Origin: Palsa-1439 sp050015495
Lineage (GTDB): Bacteria; Verrucomicrobiota; Verrucomicrobiia; Palsa-1439
Assembly: GCA_050015495.1 (NCBI GenBank)
Contig: JBEKBH010000003.1
Location: 124,001 to 188,000 of the forward strand
Length of the DNA stretch: 64,000 nt
Direction: 5' to 3'
This document shows, in pieces, positions 36,441 to 45,480 of this stretch. The notes under the pieces were generated by a model. It made no database searches, was not told the DNA's origin, and saw only the letters and a program-made list of their open reading frames with translations. Both the position numbers and the translations under genes were made by a program. Within the stretch, counting starts at the first letter, position 1, and every line of letters starts with the position of its first letter.

Positions 36441-36764
36441 CTAGTCAGCTCGTAATGCAGTGCTTATCGACTCTACGTATGCTCGTGCGTCCCGTATGAG
36501 GTCATCATATGTTCTGATGGAAACATGGCCGCGCATGTTGATATTCCGTCGAGCGAGTCGCCGCTTGCATTCGTTCGTGACGTTGACGTCTCGGCCAAAT
36601 ACGTCAAGAACACGACCCAAAGCCGCAATCTTGCGATCGGCTGTCTCAGGCTCAACTGGAGCTGGCGTAACGCCGTACAATCTCACATGCTCAAGCGCAC
36701 GTCGGGCCTCTTCCACTGCGGTGAGAATCTGAATTTCGGCAGCTACGCCTTCCGTTAGCGACAC
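36441..36764 (-). CDS. Hypothetical protein (107 aa)
   Basis: A GTG-started frame whose product begins MSLTEGVAAEIQILTAVEEARRALEHVRLYG and looks helical and balanced in composition. No family recognised and no strong ribosome-binding site. Lower GC than the pyrimidine genes around it. Its reality is uncertain. Confidence 0.4.
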   Translation of the reverse strand: MSLTEGVAAEIQILTAVEEARRALEHVRLYGVTPAPVEPETADRKIAALGRVLDVFGRDVNVTNECKRRLARRNINMRGHVSIRTYDDLIRDARAYVESISTALRAD

Positions 36765-36813
36765 CGCGCTTCTGGTGACGAGATGTGTAACACTTGCAAT
36801 GGCACGCCGTCAC

Positions 36814-36830
36814 AAATGCGTCGGGTCGCG
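36814..36830 (+). repeat. 17-bp copy of the hydA 3' end (left direct repeat)
   Basis: Seventeen bases, AAATGCGTCGGGTCGCG, identical to 37433-37449 inside the 3' end of hydA, 619 bp away. The two copies bracket the toxin-antitoxin pair 36911-37425. Confidence 0.75.
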
Positions 36831-36910
36831 CGCGCCGAATCTGCCCGCATTCGCCGCGATCTACGAACTGGCAACGCCGCGGCAATTATGGTAGTCTTAA
36901 AGTGAAGATT

Positions 36911-37138
36911 ATGGCTGATGTTAAGGAAATCATCCGTGACGCCGAATCTCTTCCGGTTGAGGAACGGGCCAAGTTGGTGGATTCGTTGCTCCGTTCCTTG
37001 AATCCTACCGATGCGGCGGTTGACCGGAAATGGGTGGCGGTGGCCAAACGTCGGCTCGCTGAGTTGCGATTGGGCAGGGTGAAGGCCGTGCCCGGTGACG
37101 TGGTAATTAGGGAAGTTCAGAAGCGCTTCGGGAAATGA
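36911..37138 (+). CDS. Antitoxin of the addiction-module component family
   Basis: A 75-aa protein: MADVKEIIRDAESLPVEERAKLVDSLLRSLNPTDAAVDRKW, typical of the short helical antitoxins found before RelE/ParE toxins (TIGR02574-type). It overlaps the toxin gene by 4 nt. AAAGTGAAG lies before the start. Confidence 0.82.
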   Translation: MADVKEIIRDAESLPVEERAKLVDSLLRSLNPTDAAVDRKWVAVAKRRLAELRLGRVKAVPGDVVIREVQKRFGK

Positions 37139-37425
37139 CCTTCGCGTTCCACCCGGAAGCCAAGGCCGAGTTCTTCGCCGCCATTGACTATTACGAGAGC
37201 GTTGATACCGGCCTCGGACTCGATTTTTCAATCGAGGTTTTCTCCACCATTCAGAATGCTGTAGACTATCCAACTGCGTGGCCTGTCCTCAAAGATGATG
37301 TGCGGCGCTGCCTTGTCCACCGGTTCCCCTATGGCGTGTTGTACAGCATCGAGAACGACGAGATATTCATCCTCGCCGTAATGCATCTCCATCGCGATCC
37401 GGACTACTGGAAGAGCCGCGTCTAG
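37135..37425 (+). CDS. RelE/ParE-type toxin
   Basis: A 96-aa toxin with family motifs FHPEAKAEFFAAIDYYES, CLVHRFPYGVLYSIENDEIFILAVMHLHRDPDYW. The C-terminal HxHRxPxYW is typical of this branch. Complete and in frame, unlike the copy at 27774. Ends 4 bp before the convergent hydA stop. Confidence 0.85.
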   Translation: MTFAFHPEAKAEFFAAIDYYESVDTGLGLDFSIEVFSTIQNAVDYPTAWPVLKDDVRRCLVHRFPYGVLYSIENDEIFILAVMHLHRDPDYWKSRV

Positions 37426-37428
37426 CGC

Positions 37429-38814
37429 TCAAAAATGCGTCGGGTCGCGTTTGACGAGTTTGCCGCGGCCGACTTTGCCGACGAATTTCCCGTCCTTGGC
37501 AGCGATTTCGCCGCGGACAGTGACGACGTGCGGACGGCCTTTGATCGGCCAGCCTTCGAACGCGCTGTAATCGAGGTTCATGTACTGCGTCTTCTGCGAG
37601 ATTTTGCCGCGATAGTCGGGATCGTAGACGACGAGATCGGCGTCGCTGCCGACGGCGATCGTGCCCTTGCGTGGGAAGAGGCCGAACAACTTCGCCGCCT
37701 GCGTGCTGGCGCAATCGACGAACGTGTTCAGGTCGAGCCGGCCATCGGCAACGCCGTGCGTGTACAACAGGTTCACCCGGTCCTCGATCGCCGGGATGCC
37801 GTTGGGGATCTTGGTGAAATCGCCGCGGCCCATTTCCTTCTGGCCCTTGAAATCAAACGGCGCATGGTCGGTCGCGACGGTGCTGATGAACCGCTGGCGC
37901 AAACCGTTCCAATGGACTTCCTGGTTCTTCTTGTCGCGGAGTGGGGGCGACATGACGTACTTCGAGCCTTCGAAGTTGGGGAGTTCGGCGTAGCTCTTGT
38001 CGAGCACGAGATACTCGATCAGCGTTTCAATCCAGACCTTCACTCCGCGTTGCTTGCCGATCAGTGCTTCGGTGATCGATTCCTCGCAACTGGTGTGCAC
38101 GGTATACACGTGGGTGTCGAACATCTCGGCGAAAGTTAACAGGTGATGCACGCCCTCGGCCTCGACGCGGGGCGGTCGGCTCCAGTAATGCCATTCAGGG
38201 CCGGTCTTGCCTTCGGCGAGTAGCCTCTTCTGCGACTCCAACACGAGATCGGCGTTCTCGCAGTGGGCAGTGACGATCACCCCAAGTTTCTTTGCCAGAC
38301 GCATGATGTGATACAGCTCTTCATCGGTGACGGCGAATGCGCCTTTGTAGGCGAGGAAGATCTTGAAGCTCGCGATGCCCGCTTTGACGATCTCGATGAG
38401 CTGTCCCTCGGCTTCCTTGTCGAGGCGCGATATGGTCTGGTGGAACGTGAAATCGCAGGCGCTGTTGCCCTCGGCCTTCTTCAGCCAGAACTCGAATCCA
38501 TCGGCGATGGGCTGCTGGTTGCGCGCCTGGCAGACCATTTCGATAAAGGTCGTGGTGCCGCCGACGAGCGCAGCTTTGCTAGCAGTCTCGTGCGTGTCCT
38601 TCGAGAACGTGCCCATGAACGGCAGGTAAATGTGCGTGTGCGGGTCGATGAAGCCGGGGAACACGTATTTGCCCGTGGCATCGACGACCGTCGCTTTCGG
38701 GGGCGCATCGAGGTTCGTGCCGATGCGCGTGATTTGTTCGCCGTCGCAGAAGATGTCTGCGGTATACTGTTCGCCTGCGGTGACGATACGGCCATTCTTG
38801 ATGAGGAGTGACAT
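37429..38814 (-). CDS. hydA: Dihydropyrimidinase (D-hydantoinase family)
   Basis: A 461-aa cyclic amidohydrolase that opens dihydrouracil and dihydrothymine to N-carbamoyl-beta-amino acids. The binuclear metal site is complete: H59 and H61 (FIDPHTHI), the carboxylated lysine K157 (FLAYK), H184 (TAHCEN), H240 (YTVHTSC) and D316 (ATDHAPF). The ATG at 38814 has GGGAGG upstream. It sits between PreTA and the nucleoside importer, the second step of the reductive route. Its 3' end is duplicated 619 bp away. Confidence 0.94.
   Translation of the reverse strand: MSLLIKNGRIVTAGEQYTADIFCDGEQITRIGTNLDAPPKATVVDATGKYVFPGFIDPHTHIYLPFMGTFSKDTHETASKAALVGGTTTFIEMVCQARNQQPIADGFEFWLKKAEGNSACDFTFHQTISRLDKEAEGQLIEIVKAGIASFKIFLAYKGAFAVTDEELYHIMRLAKKLGVIVTAHCENADLVLESQKRLLAEGKTGPEWHYWSRPPRVEAEGVHHLLTFAEMFDTHVYTVHTSCEESITEALIGKQRGVKVWIETLIEYLVLDKSYAELPNFEGSKYVMSPPLRDKKNQEVHWNGLRQRFISTVATDHAPFDFKGQKEMGRGDFTKIPNGIPAIEDRVNLLYTHGVADGRLDLNTFVDCASTQAAKLFGLFPRKGTIAVGSDADLVVYDPDYRGKISQKTQYMNLDYSAFEGWPIKGRPHVVTVRGEIAAKDGKFVGKVGRGKLVKRDPTHF
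37433..37449 (+). repeat. 17-bp direct repeat in the hydA 3' end (right copy)
   Basis: Identical to 36814-36830; covers the last six codons of hydA. Confidence 0.75.
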
Positions 38815-38863
38815 GGAAAAGCCTCCCAAAATAGGTGCAGCGTTTCTGATTTTTTCTGGACGG

Positions 38864-38893
38864 ATTCTACTCCTGTGGAGGAAGCGAAATCAA
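38864..38893 (-). promoter_or_regulatory. Probable hydA promoter
   Basis: TTGATT, 18-nt spacer and TAGAAT on the minus strand, 49 nt before the hydA ATG, which itself has a Shine-Dalgarno. Confidence 0.45.
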
Positions 38894-38943
38894 GCGCTAG
38901 CAACGCCTTGACCCGGCGGGCCGTTCGGCCTACAAGAGGCTAC

Positions 38944-39957
38944 ATGATGTCAACTTTGCTTCAACGCCGTCTGCGGACGTATGGGATGGCGGCGATTTCA
39001 CTGGCTGGCCTTCTGGGGATGGTGACGCCGTCGGCGGTTGCGGAATTCAAGGTCGGCCTACTGCTGGATCGCGGCGGCAAAGACGACAAGTCGTTCAACG
39101 CCTCGGCGTACGAAGGCGCGACCGAAGCGAAGAAGAAGCTTGGGATCACCCTAAAATACGTCGAGGCCACGGATGATAATTCGTTCGAGCCGCTCCTGCG
39201 GGCGTTCGCGCAAAAAGATTTCGACCTGATCATCGGGATTGGGTTCGCGCAGAAGGAAGCCATCGCCAAGGTCGCCGCGCAATTTCCGCAGAAACATTTT
39301 GTGATTGTGGACTCGCAGGTGGACGGCCCGAATGTCCGGTCGCTCATGTTCGAGGAGCACGAGGGCGCGTACATTGTCGGCGCCATCGCCGCCATGACCA
39401 GCCAGACGGGCAAGGTCGGATTCGTCGGGGGAATGGACGTTCCCCTGATCCGCCGTTTCGAGATGGGGTACGAAGCCGGCGCGAAGAAGATCAACCCGCA
39501 GGTCACCGTCATCGCCAACTACGTCGGCGTGACCAGCGAAGCATGGAACAATCCGCCCAAGGGCAAGGAACTCGCCATGGCCCAGTACGATGAGGGCGCG
39601 GACGTGATTTTTGCCGCCGCCGGCGCGTCGGGTTTTGGCGTGTTCGACGCGGCGGAGGAGAAGAAGAAGCTCGCCATCGGCGTCGATTCCAACCAGGACT
39701 GGACGAAGCCCGGCCAAATCCTCACCAGCATGCTCAAGCGGGTCGATCTGGCGGTGTTCTCGGCCATTCAGGACGCGCAAAACGGGAAGTTCACCAGCGG
39801 CCTGAAGCGCTTCGGACTCGCCGATAAAGGCGTCGATTATTCCATCGACGAATACAACGAGAAACTTCTGCCAGAGTCCGTCCGCCAGCGTGCCGACGCC
39901 CTGAAAACCGACGTCATCGCCGGCAAGATCATCGTCCCGGATTACTACAAGAAGTGA
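38944..39957 (+). CDS. BMP-family ABC transporter substrate-binding protein (nucleoside type)
   Basis: A 337-aa periplasmic protein with signal peptide (TYGMAAISLAGLLGMVTPSAVAE). BMP/PnrA-like features include VGLLLDRGGKDDKSFNASAYEGA, FDLIIGIGFAQKEAIAKVA, FEEHEGAYIVGAIAA, KVGFVGGMDVPLIRRFEMGYEAGA and AAAGASGFGVFDAA. Proteins of this family bind purine or pyrimidine nucleosides. It begins the four-gene importer and diverges from hydA. Uracil- or thymine-bearing nucleosides are the inferred ligands. Confidence 0.9.
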   Translation: MMSTLLQRRLRTYGMAAISLAGLLGMVTPSAVAEFKVGLLLDRGGKDDKSFNASAYEGATEAKKKLGITLKYVEATDDNSFEPLLRAFAQKDFDLIIGIGFAQKEAIAKVAAQFPQKHFVIVDSQVDGPNVRSLMFEEHEGAYIVGAIAAMTSQTGKVGFVGGMDVPLIRRFEMGYEAGAKKINPQVTVIANYVGVTSEAWNNPPKGKELAMAQYDEGADVIFAAAGASGFGVFDAAEEKKKLAIGVDSNQDWTKPGQILTSMLKRVDLAVFSAIQDAQNGKFTSGLKRFGLADKGVDYSIDEYNEKLLPESVRQRADALKTDVIAGKIIVPDYYKK

Positions 39958-40086
39958 TGGACCTTTAACCCAGAGTTTGTTGAAGGGTCTCAGGTTGGCC
40001 AAGCCACCACGGTCGGACGGAGTCTAGTTTTGCCCCGACTCAGAATGCATTGACTCCGCCCATTCAAATCTGGACACTGCGAAGCC

Positions 40087-41619
40087 ATGGCGCCCGAGAC
40101 AGCGGCAGCGGTTGAATTGCGCGGACTGACCAAGCGGTTTGGCAGTGTGGTCGCCAACGCGGGGGTGAATCTGCGGATTCAGCCGGGCACGATTCACGGC
40201 GTGATCGGCGAGAACGGCGCGGGCAAATCCACCGCGATGAAGATGCTCTACGGCATTTTCCCGCCGGACGCGGGGGAAATCATTGTCCACGGCAGGACGT
40301 GTGTGTGGGAATCGCCGGCGGACGCCATCGCCGCCGGTATCGGCATGGTGCACCAGCATTTCATGCTTGCGGGTCCGTACACGGCATTGGACAACATCCT
40401 GCTCGGAGCGGAACCGGTCCGTTACGGCGTGGTGGAACGGAAGAAAGCCCGCGCGCGTCTGGATGCGTTGGCCCGGCAATACGGCCTGCCGGTTGACTGG
40501 GATTCAACCATCGAAGAACTTCCCGTGGGCGCGCAACAGCGGGTCGAAATCCTGAAGCTGTTGTATCGCGACGCGAAGATTCTGATTCTCGACGAGCCAA
40601 CCGCGGTCCTCACGCCCCAGGAAACCAACGAACTGTTTCGTAACCTGAAGAAGCTTCGCGACGAAGGCAAGACGATCATCCTCATCACACACAAGCTCAA
40701 AGAGGTGATGTCCTTCACCGATCATGTCACGGTGTTTCGCGCGGGCAAGGTCACCGGTGAGATGCCGACCTCGCAGACCAATCCGCAAGAACTCGCCAAC
40801 CTCATGGTCGGACGGAAGGTGGTCTTGAATATTCACGTTCCACCCGCACATCCTCGCGATGAACTGGCCATGGAGATCGCGGCGTTGAGTCTGGCGGGAA
40901 CAGTGGCCGGAAGCCGTCACAAACTTTCGGAGGTGAGTTTTTCCGTGAAGCGCGGCGAGATCGTCGGCATCGCCGGGGTCGAGGGCAATGGACAGTCGGA
41001 ATTGTTGGAGGCCATTCTTCATCCACGCGATCCGCTGTGCCGGACGTCGGGTACGGTCCGGTTTCTGGGTGAAGACGTGACGCATTGGGAAGCGCGAAGG
41101 ATTCGCGATCTCGGCGTTGCCGTGATCCCCGAGGACCGCCAACGCGAGGGACTTCTGCTGGAGCGACCCGTGAGCGAGAATTTCCTGTTGGGTTTGCAAC
41201 GAAGCACGGCGTTCAGCCAGGCCGGCCTGTTGAATTCGAAGAACCTCCGGGCCGCCGCCACGCAAGCGGTGGAAGAATACGACGTGCGCCCGCGCGATCT
41301 GGCGATTCCGGCCGGAAAGCTTTCCGGTGGGAACCAGCAAAAGCTGATCGTAGCGCGCGAATTCCAGAGGAAACCGCGCCTGTTGATCGCCGCCCAGCCG
41401 ACGCGCGGGGTGGACGTGGGCGCGATCGAATTCATTCATAATCGAATCGTCCGCGCGCGCGATGAAGGCGCGGGCGTCCTGCTTGTCTCCTTCGAACTGG
41501 AAGACATCCTGACCCTGTCGGACCGCATTCTCGTGATGTACGAGGGCCGGATCGCGGCCGAGTTCGCTCGCGGGCAGGTTTCCGAGCGCGAGCTGGGATT
41601 GAAGATGGCCGGTTCATGA
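40087..41619 (+). CDS. Nucleoside-type ABC transporter ATP-binding protein (two domains)
   Basis: A 510-aa tandem ATPase of the sugar/nucleoside (RbsA/NupO-like) type. Domain 1 has a full Walker A (GENGAGKST, 41-49), VGAQQRVEI signature and ILILDEPTAVLTPQE. Domain 2 has a degenerate Walker A (GVEGNGQSE) and LSGGNQQKLIVAREF, then LLIAAQPTRGVDVGA. This asymmetry is normal for the family. ATGA overlap with the first permease. Powers uptake of the BMP ligand. Confidence 0.92.
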   Translation: MAPETAAAVELRGLTKRFGSVVANAGVNLRIQPGTIHGVIGENGAGKSTAMKMLYGIFPPDAGEIIVHGRTCVWESPADAIAAGIGMVHQHFMLAGPYTALDNILLGAEPVRYGVVERKKARARLDALARQYGLPVDWDSTIEELPVGAQQRVEILKLLYRDAKILILDEPTAVLTPQETNELFRNLKKLRDEGKTIILITHKLKEVMSFTDHVTVFRAGKVTGEMPTSQTNPQELANLMVGRKVVLNIHVPPAHPRDELAMEIAALSLAGTVAGSRHKLSEVSFSVKRGEIVGIAGVEGNGQSELLEAILHPRDPLCRTSGTVRFLGEDVTHWEARRIRDLGVAVIPEDRQREGLLLERPVSENFLLGLQRSTAFSQAGLLNSKNLRAAATQAVEEYDVRPRDLAIPAGKLSGGNQQKLIVAREFQRKPRLLIAAQPTRGVDVGAIEFIHNRIVRARDEGAGVLLVSFELEDILTLSDRILVMYEGRIAAEFARGQVSERELGLKMAGS

Positions 41620-42641
41620 GAAAACTTCTGCAGCCTGTCCTTGCCGTGGTCTTCGGGCTGGCCCTCGGGCTCGGAGTCACGCGGCTCGCCGGCGAAAGCC
41701 CGTGGCACGTTCTGCAAATTCTCTGGAGGAGCGCATTTGGCTCCCGCTACGACTTCGGGATGACGTTGTTTTACTCGACGCCGCTGGTGTTCACCGGGCT
41801 TGCGGTTGCGGTGCCGTTTCAGGCGGGCTTGTTCAACATTGGCGCCGAGGGACAACTCACGCTTGGCGCTCTCGCGGCGGCGGTGGTCGGCGCCGTCTGG
41901 CCGGGGTTACCGTGGCCGTTGGCACCGATGCTGGCGGTCTTGGCGGCAATCACGGCGGGGACGATTTGGGGTGCCATCCCCGGCTGGCTACGCGCCAGGC
42001 GCGGCAGCCACGAGGTCATCAATACGATCATGCTCAATTTTATCGCCGCCGGCCTCGCGAGTTACGTGACGTTGTATCTGCTCAAGAATCCCGATACACA
42101 AAATCCCGAGACACGATCCATCGGCGCGGGTTACCTGATCAGCCAGTTTGGAATTTTCGGCGGCGCGCCCGTGAGCATGGCGTTGCCGTTGGCGATTCTG
42201 GCGGCGGTCCTCGTCTGGATTCTCTTGTGGCGGACCGTCGTCGGATTTGAGATGCGCGCCGTGGGCCAGAACGAATCCGCCGCGCGCGCGGCGGGAATCA
42301 ACACGAGCCGCATGACCATCATCGCGCTGGCCGTGGCCGGCGGACTGGCCGGACTCGTGGGCGTTGGCGAGGTCCTGGGCAATGCCGGCAAGTTTCGTCT
42401 CGGATTCTCTCCCGAGTACGGGTTCATCGGGATCGCCGTGGCGCTGTTAGGACGCAACCAGCCTGCGGGCGTGGTCGCCGCCGCGTTGCTTTTCGGCGCG
42501 CTCCATAAAGGCACCGCGGATTTGGACTTTGAAACCGAGCACGTCACGCGCGAGCTCTCGCTGGTCCTTCAGGCGCTCATTATTCTGTCGGTTTCGGCGG
42601 ACGGACTGTGGAGCTGGATGAAGAAACGGGGCGAACAATGA
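41616..42641 (+). CDS. Nucleoside-type ABC transporter permease 1
   Basis: A 341-aa membrane subunit of the BPD_transp_2 family. ITAGTIWGAIPGWLRARRGSHEVINTIMLNFIAAGL is the diagnostic cytoplasmic loop. FQAGLFNIGAEGQLTLGALAAA is the usual TM block. About eight to nine helices. It overlaps both neighbours by 4 nt, giving a tightly coupled operon. Confidence 0.91.
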   Translation: MRKLLQPVLAVVFGLALGLGVTRLAGESPWHVLQILWRSAFGSRYDFGMTLFYSTPLVFTGLAVAVPFQAGLFNIGAEGQLTLGALAAAVVGAVWPGLPWPLAPMLAVLAAITAGTIWGAIPGWLRARRGSHEVINTIMLNFIAAGLASYVTLYLLKNPDTQNPETRSIGAGYLISQFGIFGGAPVSMALPLAILAAVLVWILLWRTVVGFEMRAVGQNESAARAAGINTSRMTIIALAVAGGLAGLVGVGEVLGNAGKFRLGFSPEYGFIGIAVALLGRNQPAGVVAAALLFGALHKGTADLDFETEHVTRELSLVLQALIILSVSADGLWSWMKKRGEQ

Positions 42642-43510
42642 CCGGGGACCTCGCTGCGTCCACACTGAGGGTGTCGACACCGCTGATCTTCGCGGCGCTT
42701 GGCGGAATGTTCAGCGAGCGCTCGGGCGTGATCAACATCGCGCTCGAAGGCCTTATGCTTCTCGGCGCGTTTGCCGCGGCGGTGGGGACATTGCTGACCC
42801 ATTCGCCCTGGCTGGGCTGCGCGTTCGGAATGGCCGCGGGCGTTCTGTTGGCCGCCGTTTACGCGTTGTTCGTGATTCGGTTGCGGGCCAATCAAATTGT
42901 GGCCGGCACGGCGATCAATATGCTGGCGATGGGGCTTACACCATTTCTTTGCAAGATCCTCTACGACGTTACCGGCTCGACGCCCGCCATCCCGCTTCAC
43001 GAGCGGTTTCGGTCCGCGCCGTTGTACCTGAGCTGGGCGCTCGTGGCGGCGTGCGTGCTCTGGATGAAATATACGCCAACCGGTTTGTGGGTCAGTTTCG
43101 CCGGCGAACACCCCGAGGCGCTTGATGCGGCCGGGATTCGAGTCAACCGGGTCCGCTGGATGGCGGTGCTGGTCAGCGGCGCGCTGGCGGGAATGGGCGG
43201 CGCGTCGCTGTCCATTTTCCTCTCGTCGTCGTTCTCGCGCGACATGACGGCGGGCCGCGGTTTCATGGCGCTGGCCGCGCTGATCTTCGGCAAGTGGAAA
43301 CCACTGCCGACGGCGCTGGCGTGTTTGCTCTTCGGGTTTGCCGATGCCGTGCAGATTCGTCTCCAAGGCGTGGCGGTTTGGGGCGGGCACCCCATCCCCG
43401 TTGAATTCATCCAGGTCCTTCCCTATCTGGTGACGATTCTCGTTCTGGCCGGCTTCGTTGGCCGCTCCCGTCCCCCCAAAGCCAGCGGCACTCCGTTCCA
43501 AAGCGGATAG
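42638..43510 (+). CDS. Nucleoside-type ABC transporter permease 2
   Basis: A 290-aa membrane subunit partnered with permease 1. TPLIFAALGGMFSERSGVINIALEGLMLLGAFAAA and RANQIVAGTAINMLAMGLTPF are family blocks, and GRGFMALAALIFGKWKPLPTALACLLFGFADAVQIRLQ is the conserved C-terminal segment. The ATG overlaps the previous stop. It ends the importer operon. Confidence 0.91.
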   Translation: MTGDLAASTLRVSTPLIFAALGGMFSERSGVINIALEGLMLLGAFAAAVGTLLTHSPWLGCAFGMAAGVLLAAVYALFVIRLRANQIVAGTAINMLAMGLTPFLCKILYDVTGSTPAIPLHERFRSAPLYLSWALVAACVLWMKYTPTGLWVSFAGEHPEALDAAGIRVNRVRWMAVLVSGALAGMGGASLSIFLSSSFSRDMTAGRGFMALAALIFGKWKPLPTALACLLFGFADAVQIRLQGVAVWGGHPIPVEFIQVLPYLVTILVLAGFVGRSRPPKASGTPFQSG

Positions 43511-43634
43511 CGGTTTCGTCGGCCAAATAATGAGGGTGAGCGACGTGTGAAGCGATGAGGCTTCGAGGTAAGACCCTACGGCGCAACGGGTTGCACAGAA
43601 ACACCGCCGAACTGAAAAAATCGGAAAATAACGC

Positions 43635-43689
43635 TTGCAAACATCTATCATATTAGTAGACTTAACAAAGTCTACTATATAGATAGACA
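43635..43689 (+). promoter_or_regulatory. Porin promoter overlapped by a perfect palindromic operator
   Basis: TTGCAA (43635), a 16-nt spacer and TAGACT (43657-43662) form a promoter. A perfect 10-bp inverted repeat, TAGTAGACTT and AAGTCTACTA with 4-nt spacer (43654-43677), covers the -10 box. Partly symmetric TCTAT sequence continues outward to 43644 and 43689. A repressor bound here would block the porin gene; the Rrf2 protein encoded 1.8 kb downstream is a candidate. AGGAGG lies before the porin ATG. Confidence 0.65.
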
Positions 43690-43750
43690 ATATACTGGGT
43701 GAGCGGTTCAGAACTCAATAATCGCAGGAGGAGTCGAAGAGAAAGGAACC

Positions 43751-45232
43751 ATGAAGACGCATCAACGCATTCTAGTTCTGATGATGGTGGTGGCAACGGT
43801 CGTTGCGTCCACCGGCAGTTTATTCGCGGATGACACCAACACCACGCCGGCCGCTACGGTCGATGACAAGATTAATCGGTTGGAGCAGGAGATCCAGGAC
43901 CTGAAACAGCAGCGCGAGCTTGACCGACAACAAGCGCAGCAGCAGGCGCAGCAGTTGTCGAATCAGGTTTTACAGGTGACGAAGACGGGACCAGCCGTCC
44001 TGGCGGGGCGCGCTGGATTTGGCCTGCAATCGCCGAACACCAACTTCGTGTTGCGGCTCCTCGGGTACGCGCAGGCGGACGGAAGGTTCTATCTTCACGA
44101 CGAAGCCAAGAATGGAGTCGACACATTTCTCATGCGGCGAGTTCGGCCGATTTTCGAGGGCACGTTCTATCATGATTTCGATTTCCGCCTCATGCCGGAC
44201 TTCGGAAACGGGGCTGCTTCCTCGACGATTCTGCAGGACGCCTATATGGAATGGCATTCGTTACCATGGTTGAAGATCAGAGTCGGCAAATTCAAACCAC
44301 CCGTCGGATTGGAGCAACTGCAGTCGGACACCGATTTGATTTTCATGGAGCGCGGCTTGCCATCGGATCTGGTGCCACAGCGTGATGTTGGCGCCCAAGT
44401 GTCGGGGGATTTGCTGGGAGGAGTCGTTAGTTACGCCGGCGGCATATTTAACGGTGTTGTTGACGGGGGAATCGCTGATCTTGACTCGGCGGACCCGAAA
44501 GACGGGGCGGCGCGCATTTTCATCCAGCCGTTCAAGACCACCACGATACGTCCGTTACAAGGATTTGGCTTTGGGGCGGGCGGGACGATTGGAGACCAGA
44601 AGTTTACGAGTTCAGCCACGAACCTGCCGACCTACAAGACAACGGGACAACTGACGATGTTTTCCTACCGTTCAGGGGTAGCCAACGATGGGAGGGAGAT
44701 GCGCGGCACACCGCAGGCCTATTATTACTACGGACCGTTTAACTTGCTGGGGGAATACGCCATGTCGGAAGAGGACGTTCGCGCGGGAACGCTCACGGAC
44801 AATATTCGTAACACAGCCTGTCAGGTAATGGGTGGCTTCTTCCTCACAGGCGAAGAAGCGCAATATCGTGGTTCGCCCTATAATCCAGCATACGTGTTGG
44901 CACCGCGCCATCCATTCAACCCGGCCGCTGGCGGTTGGGGGGCGGTTGAAGTCGTGGCGCGCTACGGTGAATTGCGAATGGACCCGGACGCGTTCAGCAA
45001 GAATCCGACAGCGGGGGGCTTGCGGTTTGCTGACCCAACGAAGTCGGCCCAAGAAGCGCGTGAGTGGGGTGTAGGCCTCAATTGGTACCTGAACAGGAGC
45101 GTCAAGCTAGCCCTGGATTATGAACAGACGGTGTTCGACGGCGGCGCAGGGAGCACGGCAGCGACCGCGTACACGGTCAAGAACCGCGAGACCGAGGAGG
45201 ACATGTTTGGTCGCGTGCAATTCCAATTCTAA
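43751..45232 (+). CDS. OprP/OprO-type outer-membrane porin
   Basis: A 493-aa outer-membrane protein with signal peptide (ending STGSLFADD) and a coiled-coil of Gln-rich heptads (DKINRLEQEIQDLKQQRELDRQQ), as in trimeric porins of this family. The barrel part has GYAQADGRFYLHDEA, FRLMPDFG, YMEWHSLPWLKIRVGKFKPPVGLEQLQSD and FLTGEEAQYRGSP and ends in the C-terminal FQF. OprP relatives select anions such as phosphate. The adjacent sulfur genes suggest sulfate or sulfonate passage. Controlled by the palindrome upstream. Confidence 0.87.
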   Translation: MKTHQRILVLMMVVATVVASTGSLFADDTNTTPAATVDDKINRLEQEIQDLKQQRELDRQQAQQQAQQLSNQVLQVTKTGPAVLAGRAGFGLQSPNTNFVLRLLGYAQADGRFYLHDEAKNGVDTFLMRRVRPIFEGTFYHDFDFRLMPDFGNGAASSTILQDAYMEWHSLPWLKIRVGKFKPPVGLEQLQSDTDLIFMERGLPSDLVPQRDVGAQVSGDLLGGVVSYAGGIFNGVVDGGIADLDSADPKDGAARIFIQPFKTTTIRPLQGFGFGAGGTIGDQKFTSSATNLPTYKTTGQLTMFSYRSGVANDGREMRGTPQAYYYYGPFNLLGEYAMSEEDVRAGTLTDNIRNTACQVMGGFFLTGEEAQYRGSPYNPAYVLAPRHPFNPAAGGWGAVEVVARYGELRMDPDAFSKNPTAGGLRFADPTKSAQEAREWGVGLNWYLNRSVKLALDYEQTVFDGGAGSTAATAYTVKNRETEEDMFGRVQFQF

Positions 45233-45257
45233 CGGCGATCTCTCAACCCGTGAAATG

Positions 45258-45419
45258 ATGTCTCTACACATTCATCATGCCGGCCCTCACGTTGGGGGGC
45301 CGGCAGGGGCAGTGGCAGCCAAGGACATCACGCTCCTGAATGTGTCGTATGATTGGACGCCACGAGCGGACAAGATTTTCCTGGCCACCGAAGGAATGAA
45401 AGTGTTTCGCGCCTCGTGA
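45258..45419 (+). pseudogene. Remnant of a sulfate-binding protein gene
   Basis: A short frame encodes AAKDITLLNVSYDWTPR, which matches the mature N-terminus of sulfate-binding proteins (KDIxLLNVSYDPTRE in Sbp/CysP), and then diverges and stops after about 53 codons. Only the first strand is preserved, so the gene was truncated. An 8-bp GCCGGCCC/GGGCCGGC hairpin lies at 45279-45304 inside it, between the porin and the Rrf2 gene. It supports a sulfur role for this locus. Confidence 0.55.
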
Positions 45420-45443
45420 CCGGCGCGGGGACGGAAAACAAGT

Positions 45444-45471
45444 TTGCAATTCTCTAGTTCGCGTGTAGACT
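45444..45471 (+). promoter_or_regulatory. Leaderless-type promoter of the Rrf2/sulfonate operon
   Basis: TTGCAA, 16-nt spacer and TAGACT, the same boxes as the porin promoter but without the palindrome. The -10 box ends 9 nt before the ATG at 45481. Confidence 0.55.
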
Positions 45472-45480
45472 TCGCTCGGC

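Noticed and set aside
45465..45472. GTAGACTT as a half-site of the porin palindrome before the Rrf2 gene
   Set aside because: It is explained by the -10 box TAGACT, which recurs at other promoters in the window.
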